Source: Mucilaginibacter sp.
GTDB taxonomy: Bacteria > Bacteroidota > Bacteroidia > Sphingobacteriales > Sphingobacteriaceae
Reading direction: 5' to 3'
Assembly: GCF_025362475.1 (NCBI RefSeq)
Contig: NZ_JANYGH010000048.1
Coordinates: forward strand, 1 to 64,000
DNA length: 64,000 nt
This document shows, piece after piece, positions 25,091 through 33,965 of the stretch. A model generated the notes under the pieces. The model searched no databases. It saw only the letters and a program-made list of their open reading frames with translations, and had not been told where the DNA came from. The first letter of the stretch is position 1, and the number at the start of each line of letters is the position of its first letter. The translations under genes and the position numbers were made by a program.

Positions 25091-25660
25091 ATAGTTAGTG
25101 AGTTATTTTTTTATAAATTTTATATACGTGTTTTAACAGGCGGTTTTGAGTTATTTGATTGGGGATTAAGTGATTCAAATTCGCTTGATTTATTTCCCTG
25201 CCACATCATCGCAAAGCGCAAAGTAATCCCCCGATTGACAGGCGGCGTAGGATTTGCCTAAACCAGAATTTTCTGAATTAAGGAATGAACAAAATTTGAA
25301 AAAGGCTTGCTTATTAACGTTGCGTATCGGATAAAAAGCGGAGGCCATGAGCGATTCCCCTCTTGAGAGGGGCGGAGGGGTGTGTTGGCCTATTAACAAA
25401 ATCCTTAATCCTTTTTCCAAAAGTCCATTATCTAATTAATGGCAATGCCTACGGCCCGGGCTGTACGCTTATACTGCACAGGCATTAGCCACGGGCCGGT
25501 ATTCGCTGCCATCCCTATTGCGGGGGAATTTTCAGAGCAATACTCCACAGTGTACGTCCACCGTTAAATCCTGCGTTATTAATGGATTAATTCCCCCCTA
25601 TTGCAAGCGTAATTTTCTTTCCCTATATTCATCCATCTAACAATTAAGCAGTTAAACACG
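25091..25660. other. Non-coding region between the ribosomal block and the next lipoprotein gene
   Basis: No credible gene is present. A minus-strand ORF at 25190-25420 is rejected because its codon pattern and product resemble nothing and it runs through a palindrome. The region holds a CCCCTCTTGAGAGGGG palindrome (about 25356-25371) followed by CGGAGGGGTGTG, a repeat type common in this group. A TCCTTTTTCCAAAAGTCC word segment lies near 25402-25430. The part from 25441 to 25570 is GC-rich with partial inverted symmetry (ACGGCCCGGGC and CACGGGCCGG) but no identified role. Confidence 0.5.
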
Positions 25661-27079
25661 ATGAAACACATTACCCAAGCGCTTTCTATCATCCTGATCA
25701 CAACACTGTTATTCGCCTGCAAACAAAAATCAACAGAAAAAACTGCCGTGGACCGCATGGGCAAGGCTAACCGTGAGGATAAAAACGGTTGGATCTACAT
25801 ACACCTTGCGGGCTCCCCTGCCGATATTGGTTACCAGCACGGCTACCTGCTATCAAAGGAGATTGATACCTTAATAAAGGTAATGCAGTACTACCTGCCC
25901 TATAGCAGTAAAAAGGATTGGGCGTTTTACCGCAAAGCAGCGGCTGGCTTTTTATGGAAAAAGATAGATAAGGAGTACCAGGACGAGATCCGCGGCATTA
26001 CGGAGGGATTGCAGGCCAAAGGTTTAAAATACGATACGCTGGATATTACCGCCCTTAATGCCAACATTGAGCTGGCACAATATTATGTACCCACCCTCAT
26101 GAACAAAGCCAAACCGGGTAGTGGCAACAACAAAGCCCCGGGCAATTGCAGTGCATTTATAGCAACCGGTCGTTATACTAAAGACGGCAAAATTGTGATC
26201 GGCCATAATAACTGGACCGATTACATTGTGGGCGAGCGCTGGAATGTTATAGCAGATATTGTACCCCAAAAAGGAAACCATATATTAATGGACACCGCAC
26301 CCGGATTTATTCACAGTGGCGATGACTTTGTGGTAACAAGCACCGGCATCCTGATCACTGAAACCACCATTACCGGCTTTAACGGTTTTGATACCACCCG
26401 CACACCCGAGTTTGTACGTGCCCGTAAAGCTGCACAATACAGTAACAGCATTGATGATGTTATAAAGATCATGAGTACAGATAATAACGGCGGTTATGCT
26501 AACGACTGGCTAATAGGCGATACCAAAACCAACGAGGTGGCCAAACTGGAGCTGGGCCTTAAAACTCAAAAAATATGGAGGTCGAAAGACACAGCGATGA
26601 TCGGCTCCAACTTCCCGGCCGATCCTAACCTGATAAAACAGGAAACTACATTTGATGTAAATGATAAAACAAACTCACCCAACGCCCGTAAGCTAAGGAT
26701 GGAGAAACTGGTTTGTGTTAATTACAAAGGCAAGCTAGACGTGGAGAACGGAAAGATAATAGAAGGTGATACCTATGATGCACTAAACGGCAAAAACGCT
26801 TTTAACCGTTGTGTTATTGATGGTCATATAGACGAAGACCCAAAAGGTTGCCCGGAGTGGAGCGAAGGCCCCTATTTCCCGATGGGTGCAGTACAAGGTA
26901 AAGTTACCAATGCCGATCTTGCCGGCAAGATGCAGCTATGGGCACACATGGGCCACCCCGGCGGATCTGACTTCCTGGCCGCCCCTTTCTTTAAAAAGCA
27001 TCCTGAATATAATTACCAGGCCAAATACCTAAGAGATATGAAAGCATACCCGTGGACATTATTTTCGGCGACAAAGTAA
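25661..27079 (+). CDS. C45/phospholipase B-like Ntn-hydrolase lipoprotein
   Basis: This 472-residue protein has a lipoprotein signal (SIILITTLLFACKQK, lipobox Cys20). The motif PGNCSAFIATG places a candidate nucleophile at Cys163 and is followed by DGKIVIGHNNWTDYI. That pattern is typical of Ntn-hydrolases in the C45 acyltransferase and phospholipase B-like group, which cleave linear amide or acyl bonds after self-processing. The C-terminal part has MGAVQGKVTN and WAHMGHPGGSDFLAAPFF. Probably an envelope amidase or acylhydrolase; the substrate is unknown. If Cys163 is exposed by autocleavage, the first 162 residues form a separate chain. Its only near neighbour is a TonB-C protein 27 bp downstream. 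Confidence 0.75.
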   Translation: MKHITQALSIILITTLLFACKQKSTEKTAVDRMGKANREDKNGWIYIHLAGSPADIGYQHGYLLSKEIDTLIKVMQYYLPYSSKKDWAFYRKAAAGFLWKKIDKEYQDEIRGITEGLQAKGLKYDTLDITALNANIELAQYYVPTLMNKAKPGSGNNKAPGNCSAFIATGRYTKDGKIVIGHNNWTDYIVGERWNVIADIVPQKGNHILMDTAPGFIHSGDDFVVTSTGILITETTITGFNGFDTTRTPEFVRARKAAQYSNSIDDVIKIMSTDNNGGYANDWLIGDTKTNEVAKLELGLKTQKIWRSKDTAMIGSNFPADPNLIKQETTFDVNDKTNSPNARKLRMEKLVCVNYKGKLDVENGKIIEGDTYDALNGKNAFNRCVIDGHIDEDPKGCPEWSEGPYFPMGAVQGKVTNADLAGKMQLWAHMGHPGGSDFLAAPFFKKHPEYNYQAKYLRDMKAYPWTLFSATK

Positions 27080-27106
27080 CAGTCAAAAAATATCTATTTT
27101 TACCTT

Positions 27107-27742
27107 ATGAAGCCTTATTACATTTTATTCGCCGCTCTTTTTGTTAGTCATTTATCGTTAGGCAGCACTATTTTAAAAATTGATACTGTAAAAAAAGATA
27201 GTTCCAAAATAGTCTATGCCAGTGTAGAAAAAATCCCCGAATTTCCGGGTGGTATTCCAGCGTTTATCAAGTATCTAAGCAGAAGTGTAAAATATCCCGA
27301 GGTTGCAAAATTAATAGGAATTAACGGTAAGGTTAACGTTTCATTTGTAGTAGATGGGGATGGTAAAATTGTAAATATTATGCCCATGAATTGTATTGGT
27401 GCAGGATGTGAAGCCGAAGCTGCAGACGTTTTGCAAAATAGCCCCAGATGGAAACCGGGTATACAAAACGGTAAGGCGGTACGTGTTCAATTTTTTGTTC
27501 CGATAAGTTTTATTATACCGAAAGCAAACGTAAACATGAAGCAGCTAAAAAAATCTGACTACGGTTTTGTTTTCGACATTAAAGGCACACGTTACACTAT
27601 TGACGAGGCCGAAAAGATCCTCGGAAAAGAATTCCCATCAGACCAGATCGAAATAGCCGATCCGTTTTACAACAGCGATAACATCGAAAAATTTAAGATG
27701 CCTTCCAAAAAGGAAGTTTACTTATTAAAGATGAAATCATAA
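27107..27742 (+). CDS. Secreted TonB C-terminal-domain protein
   Basis: This 211-residue protein starts with a cleavable-looking signal peptide (MKPYYILFAALFVSHLSLGS) rather than an ordinary TonB anchor. The TonB-C domain spans about residues 45-140: EFPGGIPAFIKYLSRSVKYP, then GKVNVSFVVDGDGKI, and WKPGIQNGKAVRVQFFVPIS. About 70 further residues contain a YTIDEAEKILG helix. TonB-C domains pass energy to outer-membrane receptors, but many Bacteroidota copies are soluble periplasmic proteins. It lies 27 bp after the C45-like gene and 15 bp before the next, so it is probably in an operon. Confidence 0.8.
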   Translation: MKPYYILFAALFVSHLSLGSTILKIDTVKKDSSKIVYASVEKIPEFPGGIPAFIKYLSRSVKYPEVAKLIGINGKVNVSFVVDGDGKIVNIMPMNCIGAGCEAEAADVLQNSPRWKPGIQNGKAVRVQFFVPISFIIPKANVNMKQLKKSDYGFVFDIKGTRYTIDEAEKILGKEFPSDQIEIADPFYNSDNIEKFKMPSKKEVYLLKMKS

Positions 27743-27757
27743 TAAAGCAAAGTTACC

Positions 27758-28603
27758 ATGCAAACCAATCAAGATATGCCAAATGATCCTCTTTACGATG
27801 ACGAGGAAGATAACCTGCGGATGGAAAATGAATTGATGCGCTTAAAGTTAAAAGCAGAATTAGGCGCAGATTCACAAAGTTCTGGAAATTTAGACCCATT
27901 AATTGAGAATGAATTTTTAAAACACGTAATGGCCTTCGAACAAAATTACGCAGGCGCAAAACGCACTAAGGTATTTGATCTGTTAGGCAAGCCAGATTTT
28001 AAAAAGGCCGATGAGCTGAGTGATCACCTGGTAGATCTGGCTTTTGAAGAAGTAACCGATTTGTTGGCTCAAAAAAATATTGAGGTAGATTTTATCGCGG
28101 CATATGACAACCGCACTAAGTATTCCTTTATCACCGAAGAACTGTTTGACCACGAAACCGATGACTTTAATATTCCGGGGATGGTTACACACTTCACTTA
28201 CGAAGAGTTTCACCCCAATCATAAATTAGATATCGGGAATAGGGCAGAAGAATTTTTATCCGGATGGTTAGCACAAAAACTTAATGAGCGCAGCTGGTGC
28301 ATTGCTGATCCTTTTATATTAAAGGGTGACAGAACCGTAAGCAAGGCTGAATTGGTAGAAAAGCTGAATCAAATTTTTAATTCCTACAACGCCTTTACTG
28401 ATCCTGAATACAAGATTGCTGATATTGGTTTCGAGTTTAACACCGAAACCGGTATGGGCTATGCCGAAGGATATATAAAATACAATGCCATTTTAGAAAG
28501 TAATGAAAAGATAGTTATCCATGGCCCTTTTAAGCTATACCTTTCATTTGAACACGAATGGTGGAGCATTTTTCATATAGTATTCCCCGGATTTGAAAAT
28601 TAA
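27758..28603 (+). CDS. Conserved protein of unknown function
   Basis: This 281-residue soluble protein has no signal peptide. The N-terminus is acidic with a charged helix (residues 12-40, EEDNLRMENELMRLKLKAEL). The middle is helical. The C-terminal 90 residues alternate strands with many aromatics (GMGYAEGYIKYNAILES and EHEWWSIFHIVFPGF), which could be an NTF2-like fold. I do not recognise the family. It follows the TonB-C gene by 15 bp, so it is probably co-transcribed. The coding frame is clean. Confidence 0.7.
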   Translation: MQTNQDMPNDPLYDDEEDNLRMENELMRLKLKAELGADSQSSGNLDPLIENEFLKHVMAFEQNYAGAKRTKVFDLLGKPDFKKADELSDHLVDLAFEEVTDLLAQKNIEVDFIAAYDNRTKYSFITEELFDHETDDFNIPGMVTHFTYEEFHPNHKLDIGNRAEEFLSGWLAQKLNERSWCIADPFILKGDRTVSKAELVEKLNQIFNSYNAFTDPEYKIADIGFEFNTETGMGYAEGYIKYNAILESNEKIVIHGPFKLYLSFEHEWWSIFHIVFPGFEN

Positions 28604-28627
28604 GTTCTGTCCTAAAAAAAATAATTT

Positions 28628-28667
28628 ACATAGTACTATGTTATAAATAGTACTATGTATATATTTG
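28628..28667 (+). promoter_or_regulatory. Tandem palindromic operators on the M1 aminopeptidase promoter
   Basis: Two copies of the palindrome core ATAGTACTAT lie at 28628-28641 (ACATAGTACTATGT) and 28647-28658 (ATAGTACTATGT), with centres 17 bp apart. A perfect TATATTTG -7 element lies at 28660-28667. The first palindrome covers the -33 position and the second the spacer, so binding there would block RNA polymerase. The ATGT/ACAT symmetry is reminiscent of PadR-family operators. No PadR gene is in the window. Confidence 0.6.
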
Positions 28668-28690
28668 TTCATCATTAAAAATGAACGGAT

Positions 28691-31150
28691 ATGAAAAAGC
28701 TTTGCCTAACCCTTTTAATTTGTAGCACTTTATTCATAAGCGGCCCCTTGGTGGCACAAGAAAAGCAAGCAGATGCGCTACCCAAAATATACAGGGAAAC
28801 AGCTGCCAGGATCAATGATTTAGTACACACTAAACTTAATGTAAGCTTCGATTACAAAAAACGCTACCTATATGGCAAGGAATGGGTTACTTTAAAACCG
28901 CATTTTTACCCAACCGATACTTTAAGACTGGATGCCAAAGGCATGGACCTGAAAAACATCTCAATTATAAAATACGGTAAAAATGTGCCGCTTAAATTCA
29001 GCTATGATAGCCTTACCGTGGCAATTACATTAGATAGGGTTTATCATAACAACGAAAGCTATACCATATACCTCGATTACACCGCAAAGCCCAATGAGTT
29101 AAAAACATCCAGGAAGCAGGGAAAAGGATTATACTTTATTAATCCTGACGGAACAGAAAAGGATAAACCCACACAAATATGGACTGAAGGAGAACCCGAA
29201 AGTTCATCGGCATGGTTCCCTACTATTGATAAGCCAAATCAAAAAACTACCAGCGAGATCATCATGACCGTTCCGGCCAAATATGTTACCTTATCAAACG
29301 GCCGGCTTGCTTCGCAAAAAACAAATACCGACCATACCCGTACTGATACCTGGAAAATGAACCTTCCAAATGCCCCCTATCTATTTATGATGGCCGTTGG
29401 CGATTTTTCAATATATAAGGACAGCTGGCATGGCAAAGAAGTAAACTATTACGTTGAACCCAAATACGCCCCTTATGCAAAGGATATTTTCGGCTTTACG
29501 CCCGACGCCATTGGATTCTTTTCTAAAATCACCGGCGTAGATTACCCCTGGAACAAATACGCGCAAATTACCGTGCGCGACTATGTGAGCGGCGCGATGG
29601 AAAACACCACGGCCATGGTTACCGGCGAGGGGGCACAAGCCACCAAACGTGAATTGATTGACAGGGTACATAATGATTTTGGCGGTGTGCATGAACTGTT
29701 TCACCAATGGTTTGGTGATTACGTTACTACCGAAAGCTGGAGCAACCTTACCCTTAATGAATCATTTGCCGACCTTGGCGAAATACTTTGGGCCGAGCAC
29801 AGGTATGGGCAAGATGCCGCGGACGAACACATACGTGAAGGTCTACAGGGCTACCTTAACAGTCCTCAAAATGCAGCTAAAAACCTGGTACGTTTTTATT
29901 ATAATGATAAACAGGATGTTTTTGATGGGGTTACTTATCAAAAAGGTGGTCGGATATTAAATATGCTCCGGCACCACCTGGGTAACGATGCTTTTTATAA
30001 AGGCTTGAACATTTATCTTACAACAAACGCCTTTAAAAGCGCCGAAGCCCAACAACTCCGGTTGGCAATGGAAGAAGCCAGCGGACTGGATCTGAACTGG
30101 TTTTTTAATCAGTGGTATTATGGTGCCGGTCACCCCGAATTGAGTATCAGTTATAAATGGGATGAAACCCGCAAAACCCAAACCGTTTACCTACAGCAAA
30201 CCCAGCCCGGGCAAACTTTTATTTTACCAATGGCTATTGATATTTATGCAGATGGCAAAAAGGAACGCCACCAGATTTGGATGCGAGAAAAGCTTGATAC
30301 TTTAGTTTTCCCGGTAACTTCCAAACCACAGCTGGTAAATGTTGATGGCGATAAACTATTGCTTGCCAAAAAAAACGATAATAAAACCCTTGAAGAATAC
30401 GCTTTTCAATATGCCAGCGCACCGCTATACCTGGATCGTTACGAGGCTATTGACGCGGCAATAGCTGGGCAAAAAAACATTACAGGTCAAAAAATCCTGA
30501 TAGGAGCTTTGAAAGATAAGTATTACGGTTTGCGGCTTAAAGCTATGCAGGCATTAAATATGGATAATGATACTATCCGTACGGCCGCCTACCCATCGAT
30601 AGTTGAAATAGCCCAGAAGGATAGTATTAGCTTAACTCGTGCCCAGGCCATAGTATTTTTGGGCAAATTTAAAAAACCCGCCGACCTCGAACTATTAAAA
30701 CAGGCGCTAAAAAGCGAATCATACGCGGTACAGGGTGCGGCGTTATGGGCAATAAACCAGGCAAACCCGGCAGAAGCAACCAGGCTTGCACCTTTATATG
30801 AAAAAGATAACAAAGGAGACCTGTCCGGGGCGATATTTACGGTATATACTGCGAATGCCGGCGATGAAAAATGGGATTACGTATACCATTTTTACATGAG
30901 CCGTTTTGAGGAACAAAGGTATAAGCTAAGCGAAAAGTTTGGAAACTACTTAGGCCGCTTAAAAAATCAGGAACACGTGCTGCAGGGGATTGAGGAGATC
31001 AAAAAACTGGGAGTTGAATTTAAAAAATATGTGGGACCAAAAGTAATTGGAATACTAACACAGGTTAAAACGAACCGGGCCGGATTAAATGACGCGGCAT
31101 CGGTAAAAGTTGTTGACGATGCCATAGCGGAGATTAATAAAGCGAAGTAA
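28691..31150 (+). CDS. M1-family zinc aminopeptidase, exported
   Basis: This 819-residue metallopeptidase has a signal peptide (LTLLICSTLFISGPLVAQ). The GxMEN substrate motif is G301-AMEN, and the zinc site is H334-E-L-F-H338 with third ligand Glu357 in NESFAD. The N-terminal part is the M1 beta domain. After residue 600 the sequence turns into HEAT-like helical repeats. It removes N-terminal residues from peptides in the periplasm, or perhaps at the cell surface. Single gene, with paired palindromes over its promoter suggesting repression. Confidence 0.95.
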   Translation: MKKLCLTLLICSTLFISGPLVAQEKQADALPKIYRETAARINDLVHTKLNVSFDYKKRYLYGKEWVTLKPHFYPTDTLRLDAKGMDLKNISIIKYGKNVPLKFSYDSLTVAITLDRVYHNNESYTIYLDYTAKPNELKTSRKQGKGLYFINPDGTEKDKPTQIWTEGEPESSSAWFPTIDKPNQKTTSEIIMTVPAKYVTLSNGRLASQKTNTDHTRTDTWKMNLPNAPYLFMMAVGDFSIYKDSWHGKEVNYYVEPKYAPYAKDIFGFTPDAIGFFSKITGVDYPWNKYAQITVRDYVSGAMENTTAMVTGEGAQATKRELIDRVHNDFGGVHELFHQWFGDYVTTESWSNLTLNESFADLGEILWAEHRYGQDAADEHIREGLQGYLNSPQNAAKNLVRFYYNDKQDVFDGVTYQKGGRILNMLRHHLGNDAFYKGLNIYLTTNAFKSAEAQQLRLAMEEASGLDLNWFFNQWYYGAGHPELSISYKWDETRKTQTVYLQQTQPGQTFILPMAIDIYADGKKERHQIWMREKLDTLVFPVTSKPQLVNVDGDKLLLAKKNDNKTLEEYAFQYASAPLYLDRYEAIDAAIAGQKNITGQKILIGALKDKYYGLRLKAMQALNMDNDTIRTAAYPSIVEIAQKDSISLTRAQAIVFLGKFKKPADLELLKQALKSESYAVQGAALWAINQANPAEATRLAPLYEKDNKGDLSGAIFTVYTANAGDEKWDYVYHFYMSRFEEQRYKLSEKFGNYLGRLKNQEHVLQGIEEIKKLGVEFKKYVGPKVIGILTQVKTNRAGLNDAASVKVVDDAIAEINKAK

Positions 31151-31195
31151 AAGGAGTTATTGATATGATCAAAACTCCCAATTCCGAAATAAAAT

Positions 31196-32455
31196 TTACT
31201 CCATCATTAACCGCCTGATCAGCTCAGCGCTTTGTGCTTTGCCCTCTTCCAGCCTGTGGCTGAAAAAGGATTGTACTTCGTTAAAGTGTTTCTTATAGCC
31301 TTCCATATCGCCGTACCCAATAATAGCCGACCATTCCCTTACTGCCGAGTGAAACTCCAAATCATCACCGCGGATGGTTTTATCATATAGTGCGGTTTCG
31401 ATGGATTCCTCTAATAAGTCCTCGTTCTTGAACAGGTATTCGGCAATACCCAACCGGAGGCGAAAAGGCGGTGTTTGGCAAATAAGGTTATCATAGGGGT
31501 TTACTCCTAAGTGGTACCAGGCATCAACCATACTTAATATACTCAGGTGCGAGTTGGGCTTTTGCAGTTCGGGCTTTTGTGATAGCGAGAACTCTTTCAT
31601 CACCACATCATTCAGCATAATTGGTTTTCGGCTTTCGTGGAAAACAAAATCGCGGGCACGGTACAGCCGCTCCCTAAAAGTTTGGGCCTCCTCCTTGATC
31701 ATCAGCTTAAATAATTCCGATTCGGATTCTGAATAGCGTTTTACCTGCTGCCGGGCATAGGGGTTTAATATGGCAAGCCCCGCGTACACGTGCGCTTTAT
31801 AACTGAAGATGCGTAGAGTGGTCAATATCTTCACATTGTCAATACCGCCAATATAAGATGCATTTTCCCAGGGGAAAAAGCCGGCGGCCTTCCACGCGGT
31901 TCCCATACTCTCAAAACCTACATGAGTTACGGCCTGGGTATCGGCCACAATTTTATCGTGTTCGTGGTAATCAGCAATCTCCACTATATCGCTGCCAATG
32001 GAGGTGAACAAATCAACCATCCGCTGGTAGGCATCTGGTTTACACCGATGCGGTATCAGGATAAGCGTTTGCCCTTTAGGTTCAAAACCCGGCCCGTGCA
32101 TGGCATGAAAGGTAATGATCTGCACATCGGGGGGCAGATATTTTTCAAATATGGCTATCTCTGGGTGCTTTACAGATGTTTGCCCGGCCACAATAGCCCC
32201 GTATTTGGTTAAAGGACCACACTCCGCCACTACCTGCTCCAACCTGTCGGCTTCAACAGAATAAATAACGAGGTCGTTGGTGCGGGATACATCGCCGGCC
32301 CTATCTATAATAGTAATGCCAAAGGGTGTAAGTTCCTCTTCCAGCTTATTACGATTTTCGGGCAAATCGCACCCACAAACCGTGTAACCGGCTTTTGCAA
32401 AAGCCTTTGCGTATAAACGCCCCATATCGCCCAAACCAATGATGCCTATATTCAT
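31196..32455 (-). CDS. Prephenate dehydrogenase of the fungal TYR1 type
   Basis: This 419-residue protein has an N-terminal Rossmann domain (NIGIIGLGDMGRLYAKAFA). The body closely recalls yeast Tyr1 prephenate dehydrogenase (NADP+) rather than the short bacterial TyrA. Shared blocks from memory are GQTSVKHPEI, KYLPPDVQIITFHAMHGP, EHDKIVADTQAVTH, LRIFSYKAHVYAGLAILNP, PNSHLSILSMVDAWY and the REWSAI region. The reaction is oxidative decarboxylation of prephenate to 4-hydroxyphenylpyruvate in tyrosine synthesis. No signal peptide, so cytoplasmic. It stands alone, converging with the M1 gene 45 bp away. No chorismate mutase or ACT domain is seen. Confidence 0.8.
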   Translation of the reverse strand: MNIGIIGLGDMGRLYAKAFAKAGYTVCGCDLPENRNKLEEELTPFGITIIDRAGDVSRTNDLVIYSVEADRLEQVVAECGPLTKYGAIVAGQTSVKHPEIAIFEKYLPPDVQIITFHAMHGPGFEPKGQTLILIPHRCKPDAYQRMVDLFTSIGSDIVEIADYHEHDKIVADTQAVTHVGFESMGTAWKAAGFFPWENASYIGGIDNVKILTTLRIFSYKAHVYAGLAILNPYARQQVKRYSESESELFKLMIKEEAQTFRERLYRARDFVFHESRKPIMLNDVVMKEFSLSQKPELQKPNSHLSILSMVDAWYHLGVNPYDNLICQTPPFRLRLGIAEYLFKNEDLLEESIETALYDKTIRGDDLEFHSAVREWSAIIGYGDMEGYKKHFNEVQSFFSHRLEEGKAQSAELIRRLMME

Positions 32456-32581
32456 GCCGCTAATATAACTATGAGTAGCAAAATTCCGTATGAAAGCTTA
32501 CATTAGCGATCAGAAAGCTCAGGATAATATAATTAAAACCATTAAAATCCTGTTTTGTTAATAAACTGATACCTATTTTAC

Positions 32582-33331
32582 ATGATGAACAAGCATTTTA
32601 TATTCCGTATCTCTGTTTTAATAGTAATTATTTTAGGCATCAGCCATATGGGTTTTGCCCAGGATACTGTTAAAAAAACTGCCGCTAAGCTGCCGGCGGC
32701 AAAACCGGTTTTTATAAAACCTGCAGTAAAATATAACGCCGCCGCTCCTGCTGGTGCAAAGCCCGTTACTGCATATCAACCAAATTATGCTAAGCCCCGC
32801 GAAACGGCTGCCGATTCGGCACTGGCAAAGGACAAAAGCCTGAATGGCCAATATCAATACCTGCTTAGTAAACTGTTCCATTACCAGCAGCCTTTGGTTT
32901 CTGCCTTATGGAAAAACATGCATGATACGTTAACAATAGAACGCCGTAAGCTTAAAGAGGCCCAAACCAAACTCGCCACGCAAACGCAGGATATAGCCAC
33001 GCTTAAAACCGATGTAACAACCAAAGATCAAACCCTTTCTGAATCAAATGCCAAACGCGATGAAATAAAACTTTTAGGCATAAGCTTTACTAAAGCCACT
33101 TATAACTTAGTTATGTGGGGCCTGGTTATTGTTTTCGGTTTGGCTGCCGCCATTGTAATAGCCCGTTCGGGTGCACATAGCCGCGAAGCTAAATACCGCA
33201 TTAAGTTGTATAACGAGCTTGATGAAGAATACAAAACCTACAAAGCAAAAGCCAACGAAAAGGAAAAGAAACTTGCCCGTGAGCTGCAAACCGAGCGCAA
33301 CAAACTTGACGAATTGTTAGGTAGAGGTTAG
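32582..33331 (+). CDS. Exported coiled-coil protein with one membrane helix
   Basis: This 249-residue protein of unknown family has a signal peptide (SVLIVIILGISHMGFAQ), then an Ala/Lys/Pro-rich stretch (residues 30-75). A coiled coil (about 115-160, KLKEAQTKLATQTQDIATLK), a transmembrane segment near 173-193 (LVMWGLVIVFGLAAAIVIA) and a second charged coiled coil to the end follow. Probably an inner-membrane protein with its N-terminal part in the periplasm. First of three closely spaced genes; the next starts 19 bp downstream. Confidence 0.75.
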   Translation: MMNKHFIFRISVLIVIILGISHMGFAQDTVKKTAAKLPAAKPVFIKPAVKYNAAAPAGAKPVTAYQPNYAKPRETAADSALAKDKSLNGQYQYLLSKLFHYQQPLVSALWKNMHDTLTIERRKLKEAQTKLATQTQDIATLKTDVTTKDQTLSESNAKRDEIKLLGISFTKATYNLVMWGLVIVFGLAAAIVIARSGAHSREAKYRIKLYNELDEEYKTYKAKANEKEKKLARELQTERNKLDELLGRG

Positions 33332-33350
33332 GGGATTCGGATTTATATTA

Positions 33351-33965
33351 TTGCGTATCAAAAGAGCATTTAGCCATATCTTTATTGTTGCGGTAAATTA
33401 CTATTTGCTGATGCTGGCTATCGGTATTATTTTAATGTTTTTTACTGTATTTGGCACCCTGTACAATGTATGGGAAATTCTGTTTGTAAATATTATAGCC
33501 CTTATTGTCTGCATTATCTATGAAATTAAAAGAACGGTTCTTAAACAACAAACTATTGGTGAATTGATTATCGGAAATGATAATAAGACCGATATTCTGT
33601 TTCAGAATAGGCAGTTTGCTATAACCCGAATCCCGCTATTTATTTTGCTTTTAATTACGCTGATAATAAATGAAAGTTTAATAGCAGGGCTTGCTGAAAG
33701 CATAAAGTTTGGTATAATAGATATTCTTTATAACGGGCTGGTATTTGTTTGTATATTTTTTGGTTTTAAAAATTTCTTTTTAAGACCCGATTGGCTTCCA
33801 CTCGTTTTGATATGTGGAGGCGTATTTTTAGCAGGCTTCATTTTTAAAACACGGCAAAGTATACTGCTATTTAACATCGACTACATGATGGCAATCATTT
33901 GGTTATTGGTTGGCATATTCTATAAATCAAAAAGTGTATACACCCCTGATAACCCACATGAATAA
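33351..33965 (+). CDS. Multi-pass membrane protein, possibly RDD-like
   Basis: This 204-residue protein has about six hydrophobic helices. No ATG is available; a TTG at 33351 gives the MRIKRAFSHIFIVAVNYYLL start, 19 bp after the upstream stop. A segment YEIKRTVLKQQTIGELIIG after the second helix resembles the G-x-S/T-x-G-K loop of RDD-family proteins, but the match is weak. Function unknown. It overlaps the next gene by 8 bp, so the two are probably translationally coupled. Confidence 0.65.
   Translation: MRIKRAFSHIFIVAVNYYLLMLAIGIILMFFTVFGTLYNVWEILFVNIIALIVCIIYEIKRTVLKQQTIGELIIGNDNKTDILFQNRQFAITRIPLFILLLITLIINESLIAGLAESIKFGIIDILYNGLVFVCIFFGFKNFFLRPDWLPLVLICGGVFLAGFIFKTRQSILLFNIDYMMAIIWLLVGIFYKSKSVYTPDNPHE

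Noticed and set aside
25190..25420. 76-codon minus-strand ORF upstream of the ribosomal block
   Set aside because: It crosses a dispersed-type palindrome, has no recognisable product and no promoter or start context.
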